From positions 366,996-421,864 of the forward strand of contig NZ_VDFC01000047.1 of assembly GCF_008369065.1 (NCBI RefSeq): a stretch of DNA of 54,869 nt, written 5' to 3'. Position numbers and translations under genes: made by a program. Origin of the DNA: Streptomyces apricus (lineage in GTDB: Bacteria; Actinomycetota; Actinomycetes; Streptomycetales; Streptomycetaceae). Within the stretch, counting starts at the first letter, position 1. Every line of letters begins with the position of its first letter. The notes beneath the pieces were generated by a model that saw only the letters and a list, made by a program, of their open reading frames with translations, did not search any database and had not been told where the DNA came from. Shown here piece by piece: positions 25,809 through 33,450 of this stretch.

Positions 25809-26090
25809 TTACTTGCCCTTGGCGGCTTCCTTGAGCTTGCTGCCCGCGGAGACCTTCACGCTGTAGCCGGCCGGGATCTGGATCGGGTCGCCGGTCTGCG
25901 GGTTGCGCGCGGTGCGAGCGGCACGGTGGGTGCGCTCGAAGGTCAGGAAGCCGGGGATGGTGACCTTCTCGTCACCCTTGGCGACGATCTCGCCGACGGT
26001 CTCGGCGAAGGCGGCCAGAACGGCGTCGGCGTCCTTGCGGGTCACCTCGGCACGGTCGGCCAGCGCGGCCACCAGCTCACTGCGGTTCAT
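25809..26090 (-). CDS. hupA: HU-family nucleoid-associated protein, 93 aa
   Basis: MNRSELVAALADRAEVTRKDADAVLAAF is the dimerising helical part; GFLTFERTHRAARTARNPQTGDPIQIPAGY is the DNA-clamping beta-arm with the family signature; the basic end KLKEAAKGK closes it. At 93 aa it is the short HupA type, not HupS with its long Lys/Ala-rich tail. It bends and compacts DNA. Expected promoter within 26091-26300. Confidence 0.95.
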   Translation of the reverse strand: MNRSELVAALADRAEVTRKDADAVLAAFAETVGEIVAKGDEKVTIPGFLTFERTHRAARTARNPQTGDPIQIPAGYSVKVSAGSKLKEAAKGK

Positions 26091-26445
26091 GTTGTTACTC
26101 CCGTGTTCTTCTTGCCGTTGAGGCGTGCCACGCGGCGGAGCCGCATCTCGGGCACGTCGAAGCCGATGCTGCCAGGGTCCTCAGCGGTCCCCGGACCCGG
26201 GTCCGTGGCCGGACCCTCGCGCCCGAAGACGCATCCTGCCCCCACCTGCGGCGGGAAAGCCAATCCGATACCCCTGAGAGTCACACGAAAAGCGCCACGG
26301 CCTCGAAATGGTGACGCTCCGTTCGCTCCCGGCAGCGGACCGCACGGCCGGCGAAGGCCTGGTGGGCCCGCGTGGACTGACGCATGGCCGCCACCCTAGA
26401 GGCGGCCCGAGGCCCCACGTCCGGCGACGCGCCGGTACGGAGGCC

Positions 26446-26472
26446 GGGTGGCAACCGTCACAGTTGCCACCC
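26446..26472. promoter_or_regulatory. perfect 10-bp inverted repeat
   Basis: GGGTGGCAAC-N7-GTTGCCACCC, 356 bases upstream of hupA and 195 bases beyond the malic-enzyme stop. It has no T-tract on either strand. It may be a terminator or an operator. Confidence 0.55.
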
Positions 26473-26527
26473 ATTGGACCGCTTTCCCCACCGGGCCGTC
26501 CTTACGCAGGGCGAGCGGGGTCGCCTT

Positions 26528-26662
26528 CAGGGGCGCGGGGAACTGCGCGACAAGCCCCCACCGGCCCGCGGCCGAGGACGACCAGCCCGTCCGGCGCCTG
26601 AGGACGAGCGCGCAAGCGCGACGCAGGAGCCCGGGGGCGGCAGCCCCCGCCGGGGCGGGGCG
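26528..26662. repeat. Streptomyces-type dispersed intergenic repeat
   Basis: Contains AGGGGCGCGGGGAACTGCGC, GTCCGGCGCCTGAGGACGAG and a final CGGGGGCGGCAGCCCCCG hairpin. I remember near-identical strings from many Streptomyces intergenic regions. It sits between hupA and the malic-enzyme stop and could end the malic-enzyme transcript. The rest of 26091-26666 shows no gene. Confidence 0.6.
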
Positions 26663-26666
26663 GCGT

Positions 26667-28082
26667 TCAGACCGTCACGCCCGCCGCCTTCGCGGCGTCG
26701 CGCACCGCCCCCGCCACCGCCCCCGCGACCTTGTCGTTGAAGACGCTGGGGATGATGTAGTTCGGGTTGAGCTCGTCCTCGGTCACCACGTCCGCCAGCG
26801 CCGTTGCGGCCGCAAGCATCATGTCCGTGTTGACCGTGCGGGACTGGGCGTCCAGCAGACCGCGGAAGACACCCGGGAAGACCAGCACGTTGTTGATCTG
26901 GTTCGGGAAGTCCGAGCGGCCGGTGGCCACCACGGCCGCGGTCTGCCGGGCGATGCCCGGGTCGACCTCGGGGTCGGGGTTCGCGAGCGCGAAGACGATC
27001 GCGTCGTCGGCCATCGCGGCCACGTCGTCGCCGTCCAGCACGTTCGGGGCCGAGACGCCGATGAACACGTCCGCGCCGCGCACCGCCTCCTTGAGCGTGC
27101 CGGTGACGCCCTCGGGGTTAGTGTTGTCGGCGATCCACCGCAGCGGCGAGTCGGCCTCGGCCTTCACCAGGTCCTCGCGGCCCGCGTGCACGACACCCTG
27201 GATGTCGGCCACCACCGCGTGCTTGACGCCGGCGGCGATCAGCAGCTTCAGGATGGCCGTGCCGGCCGCCCCCGCGCCCGACATGACGACGCGGATGTCA
27301 CCGATCGCCTTGCCGGTCACCCGCAGCGCGTTCTTCAGCGCCGCGAGCACCACGATCGCCGTGCCGTGCTGGTCGTCGTGGAAGACGGGGATGTCCAGGG
27401 CCTCGCGCAGCCGCGCCTCGATCTCGAAGCAGCGCGGGGCGGAGATGTCCTCCAGGTTGATGCCGGCGAAGCCCGGCGCGATCGCCTTGACGATCTCGAC
27501 GATCGCGTCGGTGTCCTGCGTGTCCAGGCACAGCGGCCAGGCGTCGATGCCCGCGAACCGCTTGAAGAGGGCGGCCTTGCCCTCCATGACCGGCAGCGCG
27601 GCCTTGGGGCCGATGTTGCCCAGGCCCAGCACGGCCGAGCCGTCGGTGACGACCGCCACCGAGTTGCGCTTGATGGTCAGGCGGCGGGCGTCCTCGGGGT
27701 TCTCGGCGATCGCCATGCACACCCGGGCCACACCGGGCGTGTAGATCATCGAGAGGTCGTCACGGTTGCGGATGGGGTGCTTGGACGCCATCTCGATCTT
27801 GCCGCCGAGGTGCATCAGGAACGTACGGTCGGAGACCTTGCCGAGCGTGACGTCCTCGATGCCGCGCAGCTGCTCGACGATCTCCTCGGAGTGCTTCGTG
27901 GACGACGCCGCGATGGTGACGTCGATCCGGAGCTTCTCGTGGCCGGAGGCCGTGACGTCGAGGCCGGTCACCGAGCCTCCGCTGGACTCCACGGCGGTGG
28001 TGATCTGGGAGACCGCGGTTCCGCTCGCGGGCACCTCCAACCGGACCGTGATCGAGTAGGAGACGCTGGGCGCCGTTGCCAT
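26667..28082 (-). CDS. NAD-dependent malic enzyme with N-terminal ACT domain, 471 aa
   Basis: Oxidative decarboxylation of malate to pyruvate. Residues 1-80 (YSITVRLEVPASGTAVSQIT) form an ACT regulatory domain, likely for amino-acid or metabolite control. The catalytic part has SMIYTPGVARVC, the metal/substrate region VFHDDQHGTAIVVLAAL, the NAD fold VVMSGAGAAGTAILKLL, and FALANPDPEVDP. ATG 28082 lies behind AGAGGAAG. Upstream are three CAGTACGTG repeats and a structured RNA unit. In S. coelicolor I recall the equivalent as SCO2951. Confidence 0.94.
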   Translation of the reverse strand: MATAPSVSYSITVRLEVPASGTAVSQITTAVESSGGSVTGLDVTASGHEKLRIDVTIAASSTKHSEEIVEQLRGIEDVTLGKVSDRTFLMHLGGKIEMASKHPIRNRDDLSMIYTPGVARVCMAIAENPEDARRLTIKRNSVAVVTDGSAVLGLGNIGPKAALPVMEGKAALFKRFAGIDAWPLCLDTQDTDAIVEIVKAIAPGFAGINLEDISAPRCFEIEARLREALDIPVFHDDQHGTAIVVLAALKNALRVTGKAIGDIRVVMSGAGAAGTAILKLLIAAGVKHAVVADIQGVVHAGREDLVKAEADSPLRWIADNTNPEGVTGTLKEAVRGADVFIGVSAPNVLDGDDVAAMADDAIVFALANPDPEVDPGIARQTAAVVATGRSDFPNQINNVLVFPGVFRGLLDAQSRTVNTDMMLAAATALADVVTEDELNPNYIIPSVFNDKVAGAVAGAVRDAAKAAGVTV

Positions 28083-28108
28083 GGCCGACTTCCTCTGCTT
28101 TCACCGAA

Positions 28109-28135
28109 GTACTGCACGTACTGCACGTACTGCTG
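28109..28135. promoter_or_regulatory. three tandem 9-bp repeats upstream of malic enzyme
   Basis: GTACTGCAC, GTACTGCAC and GTACTGCTG in direct succession, 27 bases before the malic-enzyme start. The spacing of just under one helix turn and the position suit regulator binding or mRNA-leader function. Confidence 0.5.
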
Positions 28136-28223
28136 GTTCGCGGGTTTGCCGTCCGATCGTCGCACCTACCGCGGAGTACGTGGTAGCCGCCCCCGATTGC
28201 GAACCTTTTGTTCACGGGGGACG

Positions 28224-28382
28224 GCAAAAGAGGCCCACGCCACCGGGGTGGCGTGGGCCTCTTCGCGCACCGCGCGTGCGGTGCGAAGCAGGTGACACCG
28301 ACCCGCCATGCTCGCCTCGCGGCAAGTGGTCGCTCGTAGCGACGAAGGTTGGGCCCGGGGGCTTGGATCGGGCCGGTGTCAC
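28224..28382 (-). ncRNA. candidate small RNA or regulatory leader, about 155 nt
   Basis: On the minus strand a long-range stem, GTGACACCGGCCCG (from 28382) with CGGGTCGGTGTCAC (to 28292), 13 of 14 pairs, encloses a short hairpin GTCGCT/AGCGAC. A second imperfect hairpin follows (28288-28261), and then a 17-bp terminator with TTTT. A -35/-10 pair ends right before the stem. The unit lies between helD and the malic-enzyme gene. It could be an independent sRNA (I recall an sRNA named for SCO2952 in S. coelicolor, unverified) or an attenuated leader of the malic-enzyme mRNA. Confidence 0.65.
28228..28263 (-). terminator. strong intrinsic terminator
   Basis: 17-bp arms AAGAGGCCCACGCCACC / GGTGGCGTGGGCCTCTT, followed on the minus strand by TTTTGCC. 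A genuine T-run is rare in this genome, so this is a good intrinsic terminator. Confidence 0.85.
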
Positions 28383-28386
28383 ATCC

Positions 28387-28414
28387 AAGGTAACAAACGA
28401 TCCCCGTAAGGCAA
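28387..28414 (-). promoter_or_regulatory. putative HrdB-type promoter of the structured RNA
   Basis: Minus-strand TTGCCT (28414-28409), 16-base spacer, TACCTT (28392-28387). A start about 7 bases later coincides with the 5' base of the conserved-looking stem. Confidence 0.55.
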
Positions 28415-28530
28415 TTCCCGCACCGTACGTTCACAGGAAAGCTTCACGAGGACGGCCCCCCGGTTCACCCGCGGGTTCCTTTCGGTGGTCCGCCCGCGGG
28501 TCTCCCCCGGTGGACCACCCGCGGGCCCCC

Positions 28531-31068
28531 TCAGTCCCGCAGCAGGTCCGGCACTCCGTCCGCGTCCGGTTCGTCCCGGGCCGCCGAGACGATGGTGAGC
28601 TGCTGGGTCGCCCGGGTCAGCGCCACGTACAGCACGCGCAGCCCGGCCGGTGACTCGTCGGCGATCTCGGCGGGCGAGACGACCACCGTGGCGTCGTACT
28701 CCAGGCCCTTGGCCTCCAGGCTGCCCAGCGCCACCACGCGGTCCCCGAGCCCGGCGAGCCACCGCGCGGCCTCGGCCCGGCGGTTCATGGCGACGACGAC
28801 GCCGACCGTGCCGTCCACCTGGTCGAGCAGCCGGGCGGCCTCCTCCCGCACGGTCCTCGCCAGCGCGTCCCGGTCGCGGTCCCGGTCCCGGGCAGCGGCG
28901 CCCTGTCCGGTCGCCCGGTCCCCCGCCTGCCCGCCGCCCGCCGCGGTCACGAAGCGCGGGCGCACGCCCGTGGAGCGGACCGCGGACGGGGACTCGGAGC
29001 CGGGCATGGCGAGGGCCAGCACCTTGGCGGCGAGTTCGGCGATCTCGGCCGGGTTGCGGTAGTTCACGGTGAGCGTGAAGCGGCGGCGCGGCCGGCTGCC
29101 GAGCGCCTCGTCACGGGCCTCGGCGGCCTCGTCCGGGTCGGACCAGGACGACTGGGCGGGGTCGCCGACCACCGTCCAGGTGGCGTGCCGGCCGCGGCGG
29201 CCGATCATGCGCCACTGCATGGGCGTGAGGTCCTGCGCCTCGTCGACGATGACGTGCGCGTACTCCGTGCGCTCCTGGGCCAGCCGCTCGGCCCGCTCGC
29301 GCTGCGTCTCCTCGCGCTGGGGCATGAGCTCTTCGAGGCCCGTCAGCTGGTCGAGCGGGTCGAGGTCGCGCTTCCTGCGGGGGCGGGCCGGGGTGCCGAC
29401 GATCGCCTCCAGCTCGTCCAGCATGGCCACGTCGTGCACGGAGAGCCCGTCCCGCTTGAGGGAGCGGGCCACCCGGCGCACCTCGCCGGGGGTGAGGATG
29501 CGCCGCGCCCAGCGGCCGAGCCGCCGCTCGTCGGACATGGCGGCCAGCACGGCGCGCGGGGTCAGCTCGGGCCACCAGGCGTCGAGGAACGCGATGAAGG
29601 CGTCCTCGGAGCTGACGTCCTCGTCGAACGACGAGCGCAGTTCGGCGGCCAGCTCGGGGTCCGTGTGCCGGCTGCCGGCGCCGGAGCGCGACCAGAGGGC
29701 GTCGAGCAGCAGCTTGCGGGCGCGCGGGCGCAGCAGGTTGACCGGTGCGGTCCCGGAGAGCGCGTTGTTGCGGATGCGGTCCAGCTCCGGGGCCTCCAGC
29801 TCCAGCCGGCGCCCGAAGGCGACGACGCGCAGCCGGGTGGGCGGGGCCGCCGGGGCCCGCGTGCCGGCGCCGCCCGGCCCGTCCTCCCCGGCACCGTCGA
29901 CGCCTGCGCCGTCGACACCGGCATCGACCTCCTCGCCGAACGCGAGCTGCCCGGAGACGGCCTGCCCGGACGCGGCGGAACCGGCCCGGTCGGCCCCGGG
30001 ACGCCCGGCCGGCCCGCCCGTCCCCTCCAGCGCCCCCCGCGCCGCCTTCCGCAGCACCTTCAGCATCCGGTAGGAGCCCTTGGCCCGGGCCACCGCCGGC
30101 GCGTCGTACTGCGTGGCCTCGGCGCCGTCGACCAGGGAGCCGACCGCGCGGATGGCGACCTGTCCCTCCTCGCCGAGGGAGGGCAGGACGCCCTCGGTGT
30201 ACGCGACCAGCAGCGGCGTGGGCGAGACGATGAGGATGCCGCCCGCGTACCTCCTGCGGTCCTGGTAGAGCAGGTAGGCGGCCCGGTGCAGGGCGACGGC
30301 CGTCTTGCCGGTGCCGGGGCCGCCCTCCACGTAGGTCACGGACGCGGCGGGCGCCCGGATGACCTGGTCCTGCTCGGCCTGGATGGACGCGACGATGTCC
30401 CGCATGGTGTGGCTGCGGGCCTGGCCCAGCGCGGCCATGAGCGCGCCGTCGCCGATCACCGCCAGCTCGGTCCCGTCCAGCGTGGCCTTGAGCTCCGGGC
30501 GCATCAGGTCGTCCTCGACCCCGAGGACCTTGCGGCCCTTGGAGCGGATGACCCGGCGGCGTACGACCCGGCCGGGGTCGACCGGCGTGGAGCGGTAGAA
30601 CGGCGCGGCCGCCGGGGCCCGCCAGTCGATGACCAGCGGCGCGTACTCGGCGTCCAGGACGCCGATGCGGCCGATGTGGAGCGTCTCCGCGATGTCGGCG
30701 GTGTTGTCGGCCCTGACGGCGCCCTCGGCGGGCTCGACGGCGGTGTACGCGCCGTCCGGGCCCTTCTTGCCGTCCTTGCCGGGGAGGAGGTCGATGCGTC
30801 CGAAGAGGAAGTCCTCGAACTCGTTGTTCAGGCGGTTGAGGTGGATCCCCGCCCGGAACACCTGCGCGTCACGCTCCGCGAGTGCCCCGGGTGTACCGAC
30901 CTGGCCGCGCTGGGCGGCGTCGTTCATCAGGAACTCCGCCTCGTGGATCTTCTCCTCAAGACGCTGGTACACCCGGTCCAGGTGTTCCTGTTCGACGCCG
31001 ATCTCACGGTCGCGCACGGAGTCGCCTACCGGATCGAGCGCCGTTTCCTGCTGAACCTGAGCGGCCAC
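28531..31068 (-). CDS. helD: HelD-like UvrD/Rep-family ATPase, 845 aa
   Basis: An SF1 motor. The N-terminal coiled coil (EQEHLDRVYQRLEEKIHEAEFLM) comes before Walker A GGPGTGKTAVALH (about residue 252). Further down are DEAQDLTPMQWRMIG (motif II), VVGDPAQSSWSD (III), NYRNPAEI (IV) and LYVALTRATQQL (VI). HelD proteins pull stalled or inhibited RNA polymerase off DNA. A 60-residue Gly/Ala/Asp-rich insert (repeats VDGAG) lies near residues 350-410 and is probably a linker. GTG 31068. No rifamycin-associated element was seen upstream. Confidence 0.88.
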   Translation of the reverse strand: MAAQVQQETALDPVGDSVRDREIGVEQEHLDRVYQRLEEKIHEAEFLMNDAAQRGQVGTPGALAERDAQVFRAGIHLNRLNNEFEDFLFGRIDLLPGKDGKKGPDGAYTAVEPAEGAVRADNTADIAETLHIGRIGVLDAEYAPLVIDWRAPAAAPFYRSTPVDPGRVVRRRVIRSKGRKVLGVEDDLMRPELKATLDGTELAVIGDGALMAALGQARSHTMRDIVASIQAEQDQVIRAPAASVTYVEGGPGTGKTAVALHRAAYLLYQDRRRYAGGILIVSPTPLLVAYTEGVLPSLGEEGQVAIRAVGSLVDGAEATQYDAPAVARAKGSYRMLKVLRKAARGALEGTGGPAGRPGADRAGSAASGQAVSGQLAFGEEVDAGVDGAGVDGAGEDGPGGAGTRAPAAPPTRLRVVAFGRRLELEAPELDRIRNNALSGTAPVNLLRPRARKLLLDALWSRSGAGSRHTDPELAAELRSSFDEDVSSEDAFIAFLDAWWPELTPRAVLAAMSDERRLGRWARRILTPGEVRRVARSLKRDGLSVHDVAMLDELEAIVGTPARPRRKRDLDPLDQLTGLEELMPQREETQRERAERLAQERTEYAHVIVDEAQDLTPMQWRMIGRRGRHATWTVVGDPAQSSWSDPDEAAEARDEALGSRPRRRFTLTVNYRNPAEIAELAAKVLALAMPGSESPSAVRSTGVRPRFVTAAGGGQAGDRATGQGAAARDRDRDRDALARTVREEAARLLDQVDGTVGVVVAMNRRAEAARWLAGLGDRVVALGSLEAKGLEYDATVVVSPAEIADESPAGLRVLYVALTRATQQLTIVSAARDEPDADGVPDLLRD

Positions 31069-31151
31069 CGGGCCCCCTTCTGACGTGCATGGCAGCCGTC
31101 AACCGTACGCGAAGGGAAGCCCGGCGGGCTACGTTTCCGCTCCCGATCCGC

Positions 31152-31970
31152 CTACACGTCGACCTCGGCCAGCTTGTCGCCGTCGAAGGTGACGACCTCG
31201 AAGTGGTCGATGTCGGCCGTTTTCATGGCGACGGCGCCCTGCAGGTAGAGCGGGTTCCTGGCCAGCTCGGTGGCGGCGCCCTCGATGCCGTAGCCCCACT
31301 TCGGGACGGTCCAGGTGGTCGCCGTCTCCCGCTCGCCGTCCTTGCCGACGGCGATGAGCGAGCACTTCTGCGGGCCCTTGACGTTCTTCAGCTCCATGGC
31401 GAGCCCGGTCCCGTACGGCTTGCTGTCCATGCCGACCGCGAGGCTGACCTGGGTGCTCGCGTCCGTGGCCTGGACCTTGTCCTTGGCCGCCGTGTCGGAG
31501 AACACCTGCTTGGCGGGGCTGACCGTCTGCTCGGGCGCCGCCTGCTGCGTCGTGTCGCCGCCCGTGACGGCGATCGCGGTGACGGGGCCGCCGATGATCA
31601 GTGCCGCCGCTGCCGCGACCAGGTAGAAGCCGCGCCGGCGCTTCTTGGCGCGCCGCTCGGACACCTCGTCGACCAGCCGGTCCGCGAGCTGCGGGCTCGG
31701 GCGGACGGCCAGGGTCTCGCCGATGGCCGGTGTGCCGCGGGTGCCCGGCAGGTCCGCGAGGGCGGCGAGCATGGGCTCCATGCCGGCGAGCTCGTCGAGC
31801 TGCTGCGCGCACCACTCGCAGGTCGCGAGGTGCTCCTCGAAAGCGGTTGCCTCGGCGTCGTCGAGGATGCCCAGCGCATAGGCACCCACCGTCTCGTGCA
31901 GATCGCCCTGCCCTTGCGAACTTTGCATGGAACCAGGACTACCCGTTCCGTATCCCCCGTATGTGCTCAT
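31152..31970 (-). CDS. rsuA: zinc-containing anti-sigma factor, 272 aa
   Basis: An N-terminal cytosolic anti-sigma domain with the zinc motif HLATCEWCAQQL (H-x3-C-x2-C). One membrane helix follows (GFYLVAAAAALIIGGPVTAIAV, about residues 114-135), then an extracytoplasmic beta-rich domain (WTVPKWGYGIEG). It holds its ECF sigma partner inactive until an outer signal. ATG 31970 overlaps the sigma stop (ATGA). The gene pair corresponds to sigU-rsuA in S. coelicolor by my recollection. Confidence 0.88.
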   Translation of the reverse strand: MSTYGGYGTGSPGSMQSSQGQGDLHETVGAYALGILDDAEATAFEEHLATCEWCAQQLDELAGMEPMLAALADLPGTRGTPAIGETLAVRPSPQLADRLVDEVSERRAKKRRRGFYLVAAAAALIIGGPVTAIAVTGGDTTQQAAPEQTVSPAKQVFSDTAAKDKVQATDASTQVSLAVGMDSKPYGTGLAMELKNVKGPQKCSLIAVGKDGERETATTWTVPKWGYGIEGAATELARNPLYLQGAVAMKTADIDHFEVVTFDGDKLAEVDV

Positions 31971-32542
31971 GCCGTCACCCCCCGCTCCTCAAGTGCGAGC
32001 TTCATCGAACGCAGGGCATAGAACACCCGTGAGCGCACCGTGCCGCTGGGTATTCCCAGGGTTTCGGCCGCTTCGTTCACGGTACGCCCCTTGAAGTACG
32101 TCTCGACCAGTACCTCCCGGTGGGCGGGGGTCAGGTCGTCGAGCGCGTCAGAGAGTGTCATCAGCCACAACGCCTTGTCGATCTCGTCCTCCGCGGGAAT
32201 GACCTCCAACGGCGACGGGTCCACCTCCTGCGGCCGGGCCTGCCGGCTGCGGTGCCCGTCGATGACGATCCGTCGGGCGACCGTCACCAGCCAGGGGCGC
32301 ACCGAACCGGTCGCCCGATTGAGCTGACCGGCGTTCTTCCAGGCGCGGATGAGCGTCTCCTGGACGACATCCTCCGCGCGCTGGCGGTCCCCGGCGACCA
32401 GCCGCAGCACATAGGCGAGCAAAGGGCCGGCGTGTTCGCGGTACAGCGCACGCATCAGCTCCTCGTCAGGTTCCGAGGGCTGGGACATGCGATGTCGGGC
32501 CCTCGGCGATCGTTCATCGGCCACGGCGGAATCCTTGCGCAC
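31967..32542 (-). CDS. sigU: ECF RNA polymerase sigma factor, 191 aa
   Basis: Sigma region 2 (LYREHAGPLLAYVLRLVAGDRQRAEDVVQETLIRAWKNA) and region 4 (LTPAHREVLVETYFKGRTVNEAAETLGIPSGTVRSRVFYAL) are complete. GTG 32542 has an excellent GGAGGT site; ATG 32488 has none, so I chose the longer form. Translation couples with its anti-sigma partner. In S. coelicolor sigU governs a morphological/secretome response; the same is assumed, not shown. Confidence 0.9.
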   Translation of the reverse strand: MRKDSAVADERSPRARHRMSQPSEPDEELMRALYREHAGPLLAYVLRLVAGDRQRAEDVVQETLIRAWKNAGQLNRATGSVRPWLVTVARRIVIDGHRSRQARPQEVDPSPLEVIPAEDEIDKALWLMTLSDALDDLTPAHREVLVETYFKGRTVNEAAETLGIPSGTVRSRVFYALRSMKLALEERGVTA

Positions 32543-32592
32543 GCCTACCTCCGGTGTCCGGGGGATCCCCCAGTCGGTCGCTCATCTCCGGA

Positions 32593-32617
32593 TACGGGTG
32601 CGGGCGTTGCGCTGTTC
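32593..32617 (-). promoter_or_regulatory. possible ECF-type promoter upstream of sigU
   Basis: Minus-strand GAAC (32617-32614), N17, CGTA (32596-32593), about 50 bases before the sigma start. It resembles ECF-type AAC/CGT promoters and would allow autoregulation. Weak evidence. Confidence 0.3.
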
Positions 32618-32705
32618 AAAGTGAATGGAATTCTTTGTGGGAGACACGAGGATTCGTTCTCCTCATGTGCTCCACAAGTCGTTCACGGGGGGTCCACGGC
32701 AGATA

Positions 32706-33299
32706 CTAAGCCCGTGCGAGGGCTGCTCTGCGCCGGTGCCTGGCCACCCGCTCGCGGTTTCCGCACACCTCACTGGAGCACCACCTGCGACGACGCCCCC
32801 TGGACGTATCCAGGTACACGATCGGGCAGTTGTCTCCCTCACACTGGCGGATGCCCGCCCGGGCCGCCGGGTCCGTCAGCAGTTCCACGGTGTCCCGGGC
32901 GACCGCCGCGAGGAGTGCGGCGCAGGTCGGCGGGGCGCACAGCACGCGCACGAGCGAGCCGGCGGGGTCCCACACCGCCGACGGTACGGGCGGTGCGGTG
33001 CGGGCGAGTTCGTTGACCCGGGCCAGCGCCGCCGCGAAGGACCCCGACTCCCGGGACGGCTCGCCGCGCACCAACTGGCCTATCTGGCCGCGCAGTTCGC
33101 AGAAGGCCACGACCCAGGAGGAGTCGGCCGAGGCGAGGGGCGTGTCCGCCGGGACGAGGCCGGATCCGGTGATCCAGGCCCGCAGCGGGTCGGCCGAACC
33201 GATCCGTTCCTCGGGGTGCGTGGTCGCCAGGAGATCGAGACAGATCCGCCCGGAGTCGAACCGCAGCTCGTACGGGGCCGTGGCCGTGCCCAGTGCCAT
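32706..33299 (-). CDS. CGNR zinc-finger / ABATE-domain protein, 197 aa
   Basis: MALGTATAPYELRFDSGRICLDLLAT opens the ABATE-like alpha domain; the C-terminus has CEGDNCPIVYLDTSRGRRRRWCSSEVCGNRERVARHRRR, the CGNR zinc finger with four cysteines and a basic DNA-binding tail. Such proteins are putative stress-related transcription regulators. ATG 33299; monocistronic, between sigU and nnaR. Confidence 0.9.
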   Translation of the reverse strand: MALGTATAPYELRFDSGRICLDLLATTHPEERIGSADPLRAWITGSGLVPADTPLASADSSWVVAFCELRGQIGQLVRGEPSRESGSFAAALARVNELARTAPPVPSAVWDPAGSLVRVLCAPPTCAALLAAVARDTVELLTDPAARAGIRQCEGDNCPIVYLDTSRGRRRRWCSSEVCGNRERVARHRRRAALARA

Positions 33300-33450
33300 G
33301 TGCCTGTCACCGCCTTGGGGTTGCCGCCAGGAGGGGTCGGTGAGGGAGCGGGAAGCGGGCGCCGGCCCGTACCCCCTACAGTGCCTTCCCCGGTGCGCGG
33401 CGGGAAGCCCCGCGGGACGGGGTAGCCGCACGGGGCGGGCGGCCGCCCTG

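Noticed and set aside
28292..28382. c-di-AMP riboswitch or 6C RNA
   Set aside because: The conserved internal sequences of these classes, as I remember them, are not visible; only the outer stem is clear. Reported as unclassified RNA.
31069..31151. Rifamycin-associated element upstream of the HelD gene
   Set aside because: No matching inverted repeat was found in front of the start, so HelR-type induction is not supported.
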